Assembly: GCA_041161065.1 (NCBI GenBank) | Contig: JBEAVE010000010.1 | Location: 1-64,000, forward strand | Source: DYRG01 sp041161065 | Lineage (GTDB): Bacteria > Pseudomonadota > Gammaproteobacteria > Beggiatoales > Beggiatoaceae | Reading direction: 5' to 3' | Length of the DNA: 64,000 bases | In this document: in pieces, positions 49,929 to 58,677 of the stretch | How positions within the stretch are numbered: the stretch's first letter is position 1 | How the letters are laid out: each line of letters starts with the position of its first letter | The notes under the pieces: model-generated | What the model saw: the letters and a program-made list of their open reading frames with translations, nothing else | Told to the model about the DNA's origin: nothing | Databases searched by the model: none | Program-made: the position numbers and the translations under genes

Positions 49929-50564
49929 TCAAATTATAGCCAATCTTTTCGCTTCGCACAAGTCATTAATCAAACATTTTTCGCATTTAGGTTGGCGAGC
50001 GGTGCAAGTATAGCGTCCGTGTAAAATCAACCAGTGATGCGCATGAAGCTGATAATGCTTGGGAATACAATCGATTAAGCCTTTTTCAATGTCTCGAACA
50101 GTCCTGCCGTGCGCCAAACCGATGCGCTGTGCGATGCGAAAAATGTGCGTATCGACCGCAATAGTTGGCTCATTAAAAAGGGTATTCAAAATAACATTTG
50201 CGGTTTTTCGTCCCACCCCCGCCAATGCTTCTAAATCTTTTCTATTATCAGGGACTTGACTGTGATGTTGTTCGATTAGTTTTTCGCACATTTTGATAAT
50301 GTGGGTCGCTTTTGAGTTATATAACCCGATGTTTTTAATATAGTTTTTGAGGTTTTCTTCGCCCAGCGCGAGGATTTTTTCAGGCGTGTTTGCCACCGCA
50401 AATAAGGTTGGCGTGGCTAAATTAACGCTTTTGTCGGTTGCCTGCGCGGACAAAATCACCGCCACCAACAATTCAAACGGCGATTGATATAGCAATTCGG
50501 TTGTTGGGTGGGGATTTTGAGTTTGAAATCGCGCAAAGATTTCTTCACAACTGATTGAATTCAT
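49929..50564 (-). CDS. nth: Endonuclease III
   Basis: This base-excision repair glycosylase/AP lyase acts on oxidised pyrimidines. The 211-residue product has the helix-hairpin-helix LEALAGVGRKTANVILNTLF with the catalytic lysine, the catalytic aspartate in AVDTHIFRIAQRIGL, and the C-terminal 4Fe-4S ligands in CTARQPKCEKCLINDLC. The rnf/rsx genes, often upstream of nth, are not present. It starts 3 bases after the phosphatase gene. Confidence 0.97.
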   Translation of the reverse strand: MNSISCEEIFARFQTQNPHPTTELLYQSPFELLVAVILSAQATDKSVNLATPTLFAVANTPEKILALGEENLKNYIKNIGLYNSKATHIIKMCEKLIEQHHSQVPDNRKDLEALAGVGRKTANVILNTLFNEPTIAVDTHIFRIAQRIGLAHGRTVRDIEKGLIDCIPKHYQLHAHHWLILHGRYTCTARQPKCEKCLINDLCEAKRLAII

Positions 50565-50567
50565 ACA

Positions 50568-51044
50568 TTAAATATAATGTTGTTGGCGAATGGCGGCTAA
50601 TAAACCTTGAGAAGCGGCTGCCGTCAAATCTAATACCCGTTCAAATCCTTTTTCTTCCCCATAATAAGGGTCAGGAACTTCTTTCAAATGGATTTCTGGT
50701 GCGTATTCTAAAAACAGTTTTATTTTGCTGAATTCATTAACTGGACAACTATTTTTCAACGCAAACAAATTTGCCTGATCCATGGCTAAAATGTAATCAA
50801 ATTCTTTGAAATCAGATTGAGAAACTTGACGCGCCCGTTGTTTGCTCAAATCGATACCACGTTTCTTTGCAGCACTTTGACTTCTTAGATCAGGTTGTTC
50901 TCCGACATGATAAGCGTGCGTTCCCGCTGAATCGATAAAGATTTTTTTTTCTAAACCCGCTTCTTTTACGACCTTTTCAAATGTACCTTGCGCGGTTGGC
51001 GAACGACAAATATTTCCCATACATACAAATAAAACTTTAATCAT
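50568..51044 (-). CDS. Low-molecular-weight protein tyrosine phosphatase
   Basis: The 158-residue enzyme has the P-loop VCMGNICRSPTAQG (CX5R) at the N-terminus and the general-acid motif VPDPYYGEEKGF. Family members dephosphorylate tyrosine kinases in polysaccharide export or arginine phosphate; the substrate here is unknown. No Wzc-type kinase lies nearby. The start lies 17 bases after the restriction-modification gene stop, so it may be read by the same transcript. Confidence 0.94.
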   Translation of the reverse strand: MIKVLFVCMGNICRSPTAQGTFEKVVKEAGLEKKIFIDSAGTHAYHVGEQPDLRSQSAAKKRGIDLSKQRARQVSQSDFKEFDYILAMDQANLFALKNSCPVNEFSKIKLFLEYAPEIHLKEVPDPYYGEEKGFERVLDLTAAASQGLLAAIRQQHYI

Positions 51045-51061
51045 CTTTCAATCCTCAAATG

Positions 51062-54000
51062 TTATTGTAAAAGGCTTTCATTTTCATAGTTAATTAAGTC
51101 AATTTCGTCGGGGGTTAATTGATACAAATCATAAACCATTTGATTAAGGATTTGATCGGTGGTTTCAATGTCATTTTTAATGTCTAATAATTTTAAGTGC
51201 AAGGTTTTAATGGATTTGAAAATATTAAAATCATCGACAGCTACTTTTTGTTTTATCAGTTCAGCGATCAGTTCTTCTAAAGAAAGTTTCTCGGGATTTT
51301 GTAACTTTTTCGATAATTTGCTCACTTTTAAAGCGTGGATTATATAATCATTAAAATCGGTTTTCAAATCCAATAATTGTTGATTGAGTTGTAATAAATT
51401 ATCAACCCGTTCTACAAAAGGTTGTTGTTCTTTAATTTCCTTTAAGTTTGGCAACGGAAAAGGCTCTAAATATTTTGTTTTAAATCTAAAATAACCACCT
51501 CTCAATTCTGTGCCCGTATTTTTAAGGAAAAACCACATTATCCTAGAATTCAAAATTGCCAAATAAAACTTATAACTTTCTTTAACAGATTTTCTTTTTA
51601 TAAAGCTGTATAGTGTTGTACCATGATAGAAATTATTATTATCATAAGTCATATTTGAACCCAAAGATATTTCTGGTGTTATGATTTTTTCTTGTTCAAA
51701 TTCTGTAAGGCTTTTCGGATAAATATATAAAAACCAACCTTCTTTATTCATTCTTCCTTTCTCTCTATTTCTTAAAGCGATTTCATTTAATTTCAAATAA
51801 TCATAACCTTTAGGAAAATGGAGTTGAATATAGTGCGCCGTCATTGGTGTTGCTTTGTTATTGTCAATGAGATAAGGAAAAATCACAAAATAACGGTTTT
51901 TCAAATACGCATATCGACTAATATCTTCGCCTTTTAATAACGGTTTCACGAAATCTTTTTCAATTTCTATTATTTTATCTAAAGATTTAGAATAACCAGA
52001 AACCAGATTTCCTTGCACAGTTCCTTTAATTAAATAAATATCATCGGCACTGGTTGCAATACCTTGAAATATTTTTGCAAAAACATCTTTAACTGTTAAA
52101 GGTTGCAAATAAAGTTTCTCTAAAATTTTGGTGGTATTGCTTGAATTCAAATGCCATTTTTCGTGAGAAAGTTTCTCATAAGAAATGCTTTCAAAGGTAT
52201 TGAGAGAATTCGTGATATGTTGCGGTTTCAAATGTTGAAAATGTAATAACTGATTCGCTTTTGAAAGCGTTAAAATACAAGTATAAGTGCTCGCATCTTC
52301 AAATACCATTTCTGAACCAAAATGCAATAAACTTTCTACCGCCCGATGTTGCACTAAAAATCGTCGAATACCTTCTCCAAATTCAGAAATCAAAAACTTA
52401 TGCGGTAAAATAAAACCAATTTTTCCCGTTTCTTTCAAAAAAGAAAACCCCCTTTCAATAAACAATACATAAATATCATAATTCTTTGTTGCCGCTTGAT
52501 AGTTTGTTTGAAAATAATGGGTTTCTTTCTCATAAGTTGCTTTCAAACCTTGCAATCTTACATAAGGTGGATTTCCAATCACTACATCAAATCCACCTTT
52601 CTCAAAAATACGCGGAAACATTTGCTGCCAATGAAAGGCTTTTTCTCCCGCAACGGTGGGATCATCAATTAACGAATTTCCACACTTAATATTATCATTT
52701 AATGAAATCAATTGACGACGCGGTTTGGCGGTTCTTAACCATAACGATAATTTAGCAATTTCAACGCTTTCTTCATTAATATCAACACCAAACAAATTGT
52801 TTTCTAATATACTGTTTTCTAAATCAAAAACCAATGAAGAATTCATCAATTTTGCTTCCAATTCATTTAACCATTTATGCTCGGCAATTAAAAAGGTCAA
52901 GGCTTGATTGAGAAATGCCCCACTTCCACACGCGGGATCAACAATGCTCAAATTTAATAACCACGCTTTATAATCCTGTAGTTTCTCCAATAATGCTTTA
53001 ATCGTTGCTTTATTTGCTTTGGTATTTTTTCTAAAAAAGAAATCCTCTTCTTTCAAATCCCGACGGTGTTTTTCTTGTTGGCATAAAACCCCCAACGTGT
53101 TTTCTACAATATATTGGGTAATATAGCTTGGCGTATAGAAAATCCCATCTTTTTTTCTTCTGGTTATTTGAGGACTTTCTATCTCTAATAATTGGATTTC
53201 TAGTTCTTCAATTTCCTTTAAACTATGCTCAAAAATATGTCCTAAAATATTGACATCAACTTCACTGTCATAATTATATTTACTCAACATTTCACAGGCT
53301 TGTGATAAAACCGCGTCACTGATTTGTAATTGTTCGATCATTTCATCGGGCGCAAATAAGCCGCCATTATAAGCAAAGATTTCAAGTTTCTCACTCTTAA
53401 AACCGCTGTTCAAATAATGAAAATATTGCTTAAAATGCGCATACAAAGATTGCTGTGGCGCAAACGGATTTTCTTTAAGTGCTTTCCAAGTATTTAAAAC
53501 AAATAACACCGCATTGGGCGGTATCAATCCTTTGTCTTTGGCAAAAAAGAGAAATAAAAAGCGATCTAATAATTTTTGGGTTTTCTTAAATAATAAAAGT
53601 TTCTCAATATCTGGATTACAGCTCATCAAATTTTGAAACAGTTCTTTTCTAAACATTGAGTATTCTTGATAAAATCGCTTACTAATATCTTCTTCTTGAA
53701 TTAAAGAATCATTTTTTATTTTAGCAGGTAAATCCGCAAACAACTGATCTTTTTGTAATAATAGAAATAAGACTTTGAAATCTTTTTCTAATAAATTAAA
53801 CAAATCCCATTCTATAAAATCAACCGCATTATCAATGTACAAGCGAAGTTTCTCAAAATTAGAAATAATCACATAACGACAATCTGGCTGATTGTTTTTA
53901 TAACCAAATGCTTGCATTTCAATCTTTTTCAAATCGGTTTTTCTGGTATCTTTTAATTCGATAACCGCTTTAACTTTTTTTCCATCTAAAATCGCCCCGT

Positions 54001-54262
54001 CGGCTTTTTTAGCATCTTTTAAGTTTTTGAATTCTGTGGTTAAATTATAATTTTGATGGGGATTTATCGTATAATCTAAAATATTGACAAACAATTCTCT
54101 TAAAAAGCCTTCTTGAAATTGTTCTTCTTTAGCTTCACGAATATTTTGTTGAATGGTTTTATTGTGAAAATAAGTGACCAATTTTTGATAAGCGATTGCA
54201 ACCTTTTCTAAAGGAAGTTCCTCAAGATATTTGCTTAAAATACGTTGTTGGAAAAGTGCCAT
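51062..54262 (-). CDS. Single-chain type IIG-like restriction-modification enzyme (Eco57I family)
   Basis: The 1066-residue protein combines a PD-(D/E)XK nuclease (D88, then E102-L-K104 in VIELKDTRK), a helical connector, an N6-adenine methyltransferase (motif I VDPACGSGAFLNQA at about 440, motif IV GNPPYVRLQG at about 562), and a C-terminal target-recognition and coiled-coil region (LRGGYFRFKTKYLEPFPLP). This order is typical of type IIG/IIC enzymes that cut and methylate with one chain. All motifs look intact. It starts 12 bases after the second DUF488 gene and so is the last gene of a four-gene operon. The recognition sequence cannot be predicted from the sequence. Confidence 0.9.
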   Translation of the reverse strand: MALFQQRILSKYLEELPLEKVAIAYQKLVTYFHNKTIQQNIREAKEEQFQEGFLRELFVNILDYTINPHQNYNLTTEFKNLKDAKKADGAILDGKKVKAVIELKDTRKTDLKKIEMQAFGYKNNQPDCRYVIISNFEKLRLYIDNAVDFIEWDLFNLLEKDFKVLFLLLQKDQLFADLPAKIKNDSLIQEEDISKRFYQEYSMFRKELFQNLMSCNPDIEKLLLFKKTQKLLDRFLFLFFAKDKGLIPPNAVLFVLNTWKALKENPFAPQQSLYAHFKQYFHYLNSGFKSEKLEIFAYNGGLFAPDEMIEQLQISDAVLSQACEMLSKYNYDSEVDVNILGHIFEHSLKEIEELEIQLLEIESPQITRRKKDGIFYTPSYITQYIVENTLGVLCQQEKHRRDLKEEDFFFRKNTKANKATIKALLEKLQDYKAWLLNLSIVDPACGSGAFLNQALTFLIAEHKWLNELEAKLMNSSLVFDLENSILENNLFGVDINEESVEIAKLSLWLRTAKPRRQLISLNDNIKCGNSLIDDPTVAGEKAFHWQQMFPRIFEKGGFDVVIGNPPYVRLQGLKATYEKETHYFQTNYQAATKNYDIYVLFIERGFSFLKETGKIGFILPHKFLISEFGEGIRRFLVQHRAVESLLHFGSEMVFEDASTYTCILTLSKANQLLHFQHLKPQHITNSLNTFESISYEKLSHEKWHLNSSNTTKILEKLYLQPLTVKDVFAKIFQGIATSADDIYLIKGTVQGNLVSGYSKSLDKIIEIEKDFVKPLLKGEDISRYAYLKNRYFVIFPYLIDNNKATPMTAHYIQLHFPKGYDYLKLNEIALRNREKGRMNKEGWFLYIYPKSLTEFEQEKIITPEISLGSNMTYDNNNFYHGTTLYSFIKRKSVKESYKFYLAILNSRIMWFFLKNTGTELRGGYFRFKTKYLEPFPLPNLKEIKEQQPFVERVDNLLQLNQQLLDLKTDFNDYIIHALKVSKLSKKLQNPEKLSLEELIAELIKQKVAVDDFNIFKSIKTLHLKLLDIKNDIETTDQILNQMVYDLYQLTPDEIDLINYENESLLQ

Positions 54263-54274
54263 TTTTTCTTAACC

Positions 54275-54706
54275 TTACAAATGATGAATTGTCACCGTTT
54301 TCCAATGACGAGAGAAATATTCAGCAACTAGCCGACGATGACAATATTGTGGGCTATTTTCACTACACAATAAACCGCTTTGATGTATTAAGTTTTTATC
54401 AAAGGTTTCAATGTGGCGTTGGGTAAGTAATGTAATGAATTGTTCCTCATAAATTTGCCAGTTTTTTTGCTGTTTGTAATGATCAAGAATTATTTTAGTG
54501 GGGGCTAATTCTGGCAAATGTAAATAATCGAGCTGACAGATTTCACGGAGAAAGAATTTCAAATCTTCTTTTTTAGTGAAGCCCGCTAATTGAGAACTAT
54601 TATTCAAGCGAATATCCACCACTCTTTTAATTTGAGATTGTTTAAGTTGTGTGAAGAATTGCTCAGCGGTTTTTTGGGTAAATCCAATTGTAAATATCTC
54701 TATCAT
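54275..54706 (-). CDS. DUF488 protein B (short)
   Basis: The 143-residue protein has the DUF488 plan: EIFTIGFTQKTAEQFFTQL, VVDIRLNN, and the C-terminal motif LLCSENSPQYCHRRL (C114, C122-H-R). The family function is unproven; the Cys and His-Arg residues look like an active site. It overlaps DUF488 protein A by 4 bases (ATGA). The two copies differ clearly, so this is an old pair rather than a recent duplication. Position between protein A and a restriction-modification gene suggests a defence or DNA-modification role. Confidence 0.85.
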   Translation of the reverse strand: MIEIFTIGFTQKTAEQFFTQLKQSQIKRVVDIRLNNSSQLAGFTKKEDLKFFLREICQLDYLHLPELAPTKIILDHYKQQKNWQIYEEQFITLLTQRHIETFDKNLIHQSGLLCSENSPQYCHRRLVAEYFSRHWKTVTIHHL

Positions 54707-55311
54707 GCGGCGATTTCTAGTTCTTCCATTTTCTTATCTTGATAAGCAATCCGTTCACCTTGTATTTGATAGGCTTCTGCAAGACATTGTTCTGGGGTTT
54801 TAAACATATCATCTTTTGAGATTTTGCAAACCTTTAATAAACGTTCTTCTAATACACGATGACTTTCTAATACACCATTTGCATGAATATGTTGCACAGA
54901 GAGTTGTTCTTCAAAAAGATGACGAGAAATTAAAATTGATCGATGGCATTCAAGCGGGTCTTTTTCTGCACACATTAACGCAAGAGTGTAATGTTCCATG
55001 CCTTGTTTTACACGAATAAGCCCTTGTTTAAACAAAGATTCTTTTGCTAATAAATCATATTGCACTTTTCCATGATAATAACACTGTGGATTAGAACTTC
55101 TTACCCCAAGTTCTTTTCCCAGAAAGACATAAGTTATTCCCGCTGTTGTGAGTGCTTGTTTTAATGATTCATAAGAATATTGAGAAACATATCGACTATA
55201 AGGATGAGAACGGACATCTCCTAAGGCTGTAATGTTATATTTTTGTAATAAATCGATAAAAGTTTCTATCGTATGATTTGAATGCCCAATGGTATACAGT
55301 ATTTTGTCCAT
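54703..55311 (-). CDS. DUF488 protein A (long)
   Basis: The 202-residue protein has TIGHSNHTIETFIDLL at the start, LGDVRSHPYSRYVSQYS, FLGKELGVRS, and the motif LMCAEKDPLECHRSIL (114-127), the family signature. I choose the ATG at 55311 because GAGGTG lies 7 bases upstream; a TTG at 55326 overlaps the previous stop. It follows the dual-OB-like gene directly and overlaps DUF488 protein B by 4 bases. DUF488 proteins are often found in gene-neighbourhoods of restriction or nucleotide-related systems, but their chemistry is not established. Confidence 0.88.
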   Translation of the reverse strand: MDKILYTIGHSNHTIETFIDLLQKYNITALGDVRSHPYSRYVSQYSYESLKQALTTAGITYVFLGKELGVRSSNPQCYYHGKVQYDLLAKESLFKQGLIRVKQGMEHYTLALMCAEKDPLECHRSILISRHLFEEQLSVQHIHANGVLESHRVLEERLLKVCKISKDDMFKTPEQCLAEAYQIQGERIAYQDKKMEELEIAA

Positions 55312-55322
55312 CAATAAACACC

Positions 55323-56015
55323 TCAAATTATTTCTATTAAAGCATGAGGAAAGCTATAAATCCCGTTCACTTGCAACCAATAACATTCCTCTGTTGTATT
55401 CGGTTTGTTCCAACATCGACTCAAACCGATTCTCAAATACACTTCCGATTGCGCGTGTAGAAACGCATTTAATTGAGAAAAGTTTTGGTGTTGTTCTATC
55501 ATATTGTGCGTCGTTAAATCTGTAATGGGGAAGAAACGATAATCCCGTCCAGAACTATCAAAAAAGTTTAGTTTTCCTCCCGTGTTGTAATCATTCTTAA
55601 TAAACTGCACATAATGCGGATCAACTTTTATAGTAATGATCGATTTGCTCAAAATATGATCGACGGGAATATAACGTTGTTTATAAGGCAAGGATATTTC
55701 AAAACCCTTTTCAAGACTGTCGCTCAAATCATTGCTTAAAATAGCTTTAAATTCACTTGTATTGCTCAAACCTTGATATCGAAGACTTTCATATTTTCTA
55801 TCTTCCCAATGAGGATTGTGTTGGGTTAGAAATGGGGTAAATATGCCCGATAAAATAGCGCGTGGACAAATCCCTAATGTTTGACAATCGGTCTTTTTCA
55901 AATAGGGCATGGGTCTAATACATTGACCCGTTTCTTTATCTATTCCAGCAATACAAACAATATCGGGGTTCTTTTCAGAAAATCGAGTTAAATCGGTGAC
56001 TATTATCTTTTGCAT
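55323..56015 (-). CDS. Dual-OB-domain-like protein heading the DUF488/type IIG operon
   Basis: The 230-residue soluble protein begins KIIVTDLTRFSEKNPDIVCIAGID, then RPMPYLKK, and has two beta-barrel-like halves with ILSGIFTPFL and YLRIGLSRCW; it resembles proteins described as dual OB-containing. OB folds usually bind nucleic acid or nucleotides. I choose the ATG at 56015 (AGGTG 9 bases upstream); a GTG at 56027 is part of that site. The downstream DUF488 gene begins 11 bases after its stop. The identification is by pattern, and the function is unknown. Confidence 0.7.
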   Translation of the reverse strand: MQKIIVTDLTRFSEKNPDIVCIAGIDKETGQCIRPMPYLKKTDCQTLGICPRAILSGIFTPFLTQHNPHWEDRKYESLRYQGLSNTSEFKAILSNDLSDSLEKGFEISLPYKQRYIPVDHILSKSIITIKVDPHYVQFIKNDYNTGGKLNFFDSSGRDYRFFPITDLTTHNMIEQHQNFSQLNAFLHAQSEVYLRIGLSRCWNKPNTTEECYWLQVNGIYSFPHALIEII

Positions 56016-56031
56016 TTTAATGGACACCTAG

Positions 56032-56065
56032 AAACACAGATAAATCGAAAAAATTACCTGTGTTT
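56032..56065 (-). terminator. Hairpin between hom and the dual-OB-like gene
   Basis: AAACACAG and CTGTGTTT form an 8-bp perfect stem around an 18-base AT-rich loop. There is no T-run after the stem on the minus strand beyond the three in the arm, so it is a weak terminator or a regulatory hairpin close to the ribosome binding site of the next gene. Confidence 0.4.
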
Positions 56066-56078
56066 TATGGTTGAAAAA

Positions 56079-57395
56079 CTAAATCAAATTCTCAACGCGC
56101 AAACGAGTTAATTTGCCGATAATTTCGGGCAAACTTTCAATGCGTTTAATCGCCAGATTCATTTGTTGTTCTTGGACTTTATGAGTAAGAATTGCAATGG
56201 TGTTTTGTTTCGCATTTTCGACCATTGGGGGTTTCTGAGAAACCGCATCAATACTAATCCCTGTTTCACTCAAAATCGTCGCAATTCTTGCTAAAACGCC
56301 GGTTTGATCATTGGCTTTCATGCGCAAATAAAAACCGGTTTCAACTTCCTCAATCGGGAGAAACTTACTTTTTTGATGAATGGCATCGGGTTGAAATGCC
56401 AAATGGGGAACACGGTTCTCTGGATCAACGGTTAAACTTCTTACCACATCAACCAAATCCGACACCACCGAACTCGCCGTCGGTTCAGAACCCGCGCCCG
56501 CGCCGTAAAACAACGTCGAACCCACCGCGTCGCCATTCACCACCACCGCGTTCATCACCCCATTGACATTGGCAATTAAACGTGATTCAGGAATTAAGGT
56601 CGGGTGAACACGAATTTCTACGCCTTTATTTGAACAACGGGCAAATCCTAAATGCTTGATTCGATAGCCAAATTGTTCTGCATATTGAACATCTTCGCGG
56701 TCGATTTTAGTGATGCCTTCGGTGTACGCTGCGTCAAAATTCAACGGCACACCAAACGCAATCGCCGTTAAAATGGTTAATTTGTGAGCTGCATCAATGC
56801 CTTCCACGTCAAACGTCGGATCGGCTTCAGCATAACCCAACGCTTGGGCTTCTTTTAATACATCATTGAATTCACGACCTTTTTCACGCATTTCCGTTAA
56901 AATAAAATTAGTCGTGCCGTTAATGATCCCTGCTAACCAATTGATTCGATTACCACTTAATCCTTCACGAATCGCTTTGATGATCGGAATGCCGCCCGCG
57001 ACCGCCGCTTCAAATGCAACGATAACCCCTTGTTTTTGGGCTTCTTCGAAGATTTCATTGCCGTGCAACGCGATTAAGGCTTTGTTGGCGGTGACGACGT
57101 GCTTGCCGTTGGCGATGGCTTTTAAGACGAGTTCGCGTGCTCGCGTTGTGCCGCCGATCAATTCCACGACAATTTCCACGTCGGGATTGTTCACGACTTC
57201 CATCGGGCGTTCGGTTAAAACGATGCCAGTCGTGCTGCACAGGCGTTTTTTGCTTAAATCTCGCACTGAGGCGTGGGTGATTTTGATACCGCGTCCGGCG
57301 CGTCGAGCGATTTCTGAGGCGTTGCGTTGCAATACATTGACAACCCCGCCACCAACCGTGCCTAATCCTAAAATTCCGATTTTAACTGGTTTCAT
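56079..57395 (-). CDS. hom: Homoserine dehydrogenase
   Basis: The enzyme reduces aspartate semialdehyde to homoserine for threonine and methionine synthesis. The 438-residue monofunctional form has the Rossmann motif ILGLGTVGGGVVNVLQ, KHVVTANKALIALHG, the substrate segment GIINGTTNFILTEM, the catalytic KxxxxD region ADPTFDVEGIDAAHKLTIL, and a C-terminal ACT domain (YLRMKANDQTGVLARIATI) for threonine feedback. The start lies 3 bases after the aminotransferase gene. thrB/thrC are not adjacent. Confidence 0.97.
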   Translation of the reverse strand: MKPVKIGILGLGTVGGGVVNVLQRNASEIARRAGRGIKITHASVRDLSKKRLCSTTGIVLTERPMEVVNNPDVEIVVELIGGTTRARELVLKAIANGKHVVTANKALIALHGNEIFEEAQKQGVIVAFEAAVAGGIPIIKAIREGLSGNRINWLAGIINGTTNFILTEMREKGREFNDVLKEAQALGYAEADPTFDVEGIDAAHKLTILTAIAFGVPLNFDAAYTEGITKIDREDVQYAEQFGYRIKHLGFARCSNKGVEIRVHPTLIPESRLIANVNGVMNAVVVNGDAVGSTLFYGAGAGSEPTASSVVSDLVDVVRSLTVDPENRVPHLAFQPDAIHQKSKFLPIEEVETGFYLRMKANDQTGVLARIATILSETGISIDAVSQKPPMVENAKQNTIAILTHKVQEQQMNLAIKRIESLPEIIGKLTRLRVENLI

Positions 57396-57398
57396 GTT

Positions 57399-58577
57399 CT
57401 AACCCTTTTTCAATAAGTTTTTGATACCACGAACGGCTTGACGTGTTCTATGTGGATTTTCAATCAATGAGAAACGCACATGATCATCGCCATACATTCC
57501 AAATCCAATCCCCGGAGAAACCGCGACTTTTGCTTCCGCGAGTAATAGTTTGGTGAATTCTAATGATCCCATATTTTGAAACTGTTCTGGGATTTTCGCC
57601 CACACAAACATCGTTGCTTTAGGTTTCTCAATATTCCAACCGGCTGCATTCAACCCATCACATAATACATCACGGCGTTGTTTGTACATTTCACAGATTT
57701 CTAAAACGCAGCTTTGATCGCCTTCGAGCGCAGCGATTGCCCCCACTTGAATTGGCGTAAATGTACCATAATCCAAATACGATTTGATCTTCGCCAATGC
57801 ACCGATTAATGTTTTATTTCCAACCATAAAACCTACCCGCCAACCCGGCATATTGTAACTTTTAGAAAGCGTGAAACTTTCTACCGCGACTTCTTTTGCC
57901 CCTTCTATTTGTAAAATCGACGGCGCAACATAACCATCAAATACCAAATCGGCATACGCTAAATCGTGAATGACCCAAATGCCATATTCTTTTGCAATTG
58001 CAACCACTTTTTCAAAAAATTCTAATTCAACGCATTGAGTCGTGGGATTGGCGGGAAAACTAATCACCAACATTTTAGGTTTGGGCCACGATTCTTTAAT
58101 TGCCTTTACAAGTTCCTCAAAAAAATCCACGTTGGGCGTTAAAGGAACGTGACGCACGTCCGCGCCCGCAATAATAAATCCATACGGGTGAATGGGATAC
58201 GCGGGATTGGGCACTAAAACCACATCACCCGGACCGGTCGTCGCCAATGCCAAATGCGATAAACCTTCTTTTGAACCAATGGTATTGATCACTTCAGTTT
58301 CTGCATCTAAATCAACGTGATAGCGCGTTTTATACCAATTTGCCATGGCTTTGCGCAAACGGGGCACGCCTTTCGAATTTGAATAACGATGGGTGGTGGG
58401 TTTGCGAGCGGTTTCGACCAATTTTTCAATGATATGCGAGGGGGCGGGCTGATCGGGATTGCCCATGCCAAAATCGATAATATCCTCACCGCGCGCACGG
58501 GCTTCGGCGGTTAAGGTTTTCACAATCGCAAACACATACGGCGGCAAGCGATTGATGCGGGGGAAATCGGTATTCAT
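57399..58577 (-). CDS. alaC: AlaC-type pyridoxal-phosphate aminotransferase
   Basis: The 392-residue class I/II aminotransferase has RINRLPPYVFAIVKTL at the start, the PLP-contact segment INTIGSKEGLSHLALA, FPANPTTQC, the D-x-Y pair in VIHDLAYADLVFDG, and the lysine loop FTLSKSYNMPGWRVGFM. These match glutamate-pyruvate transaminase AlaC (YfdZ). The pair alaC-hom is common in proteobacteria. A GC-rich 5' half contrasts with AT-rich flanks. Confidence 0.93.
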   Translation of the reverse strand: MNTDFPRINRLPPYVFAIVKTLTAEARARGEDIIDFGMGNPDQPAPSHIIEKLVETARKPTTHRYSNSKGVPRLRKAMANWYKTRYHVDLDAETEVINTIGSKEGLSHLALATTGPGDVVLVPNPAYPIHPYGFIIAGADVRHVPLTPNVDFFEELVKAIKESWPKPKMLVISFPANPTTQCVELEFFEKVVAIAKEYGIWVIHDLAYADLVFDGYVAPSILQIEGAKEVAVESFTLSKSYNMPGWRVGFMVGNKTLIGALAKIKSYLDYGTFTPIQVGAIAALEGDQSCVLEICEMYKQRRDVLCDGLNAAGWNIEKPKATMFVWAKIPEQFQNMGSLEFTKLLLAEAKVAVSPGIGFGMYGDDHVRFSLIENPHRTRQAVRGIKNLLKKG

Positions 58578-58677
58578 AAAGTCAAAAATCCTTTTAACTT
58601 GTCAAATAAAACTTTGTATTATTCACAATTACGCGGCGTTTGTCAGTTATTTGTTCAAAAAAAGTCGCGCCAATATA

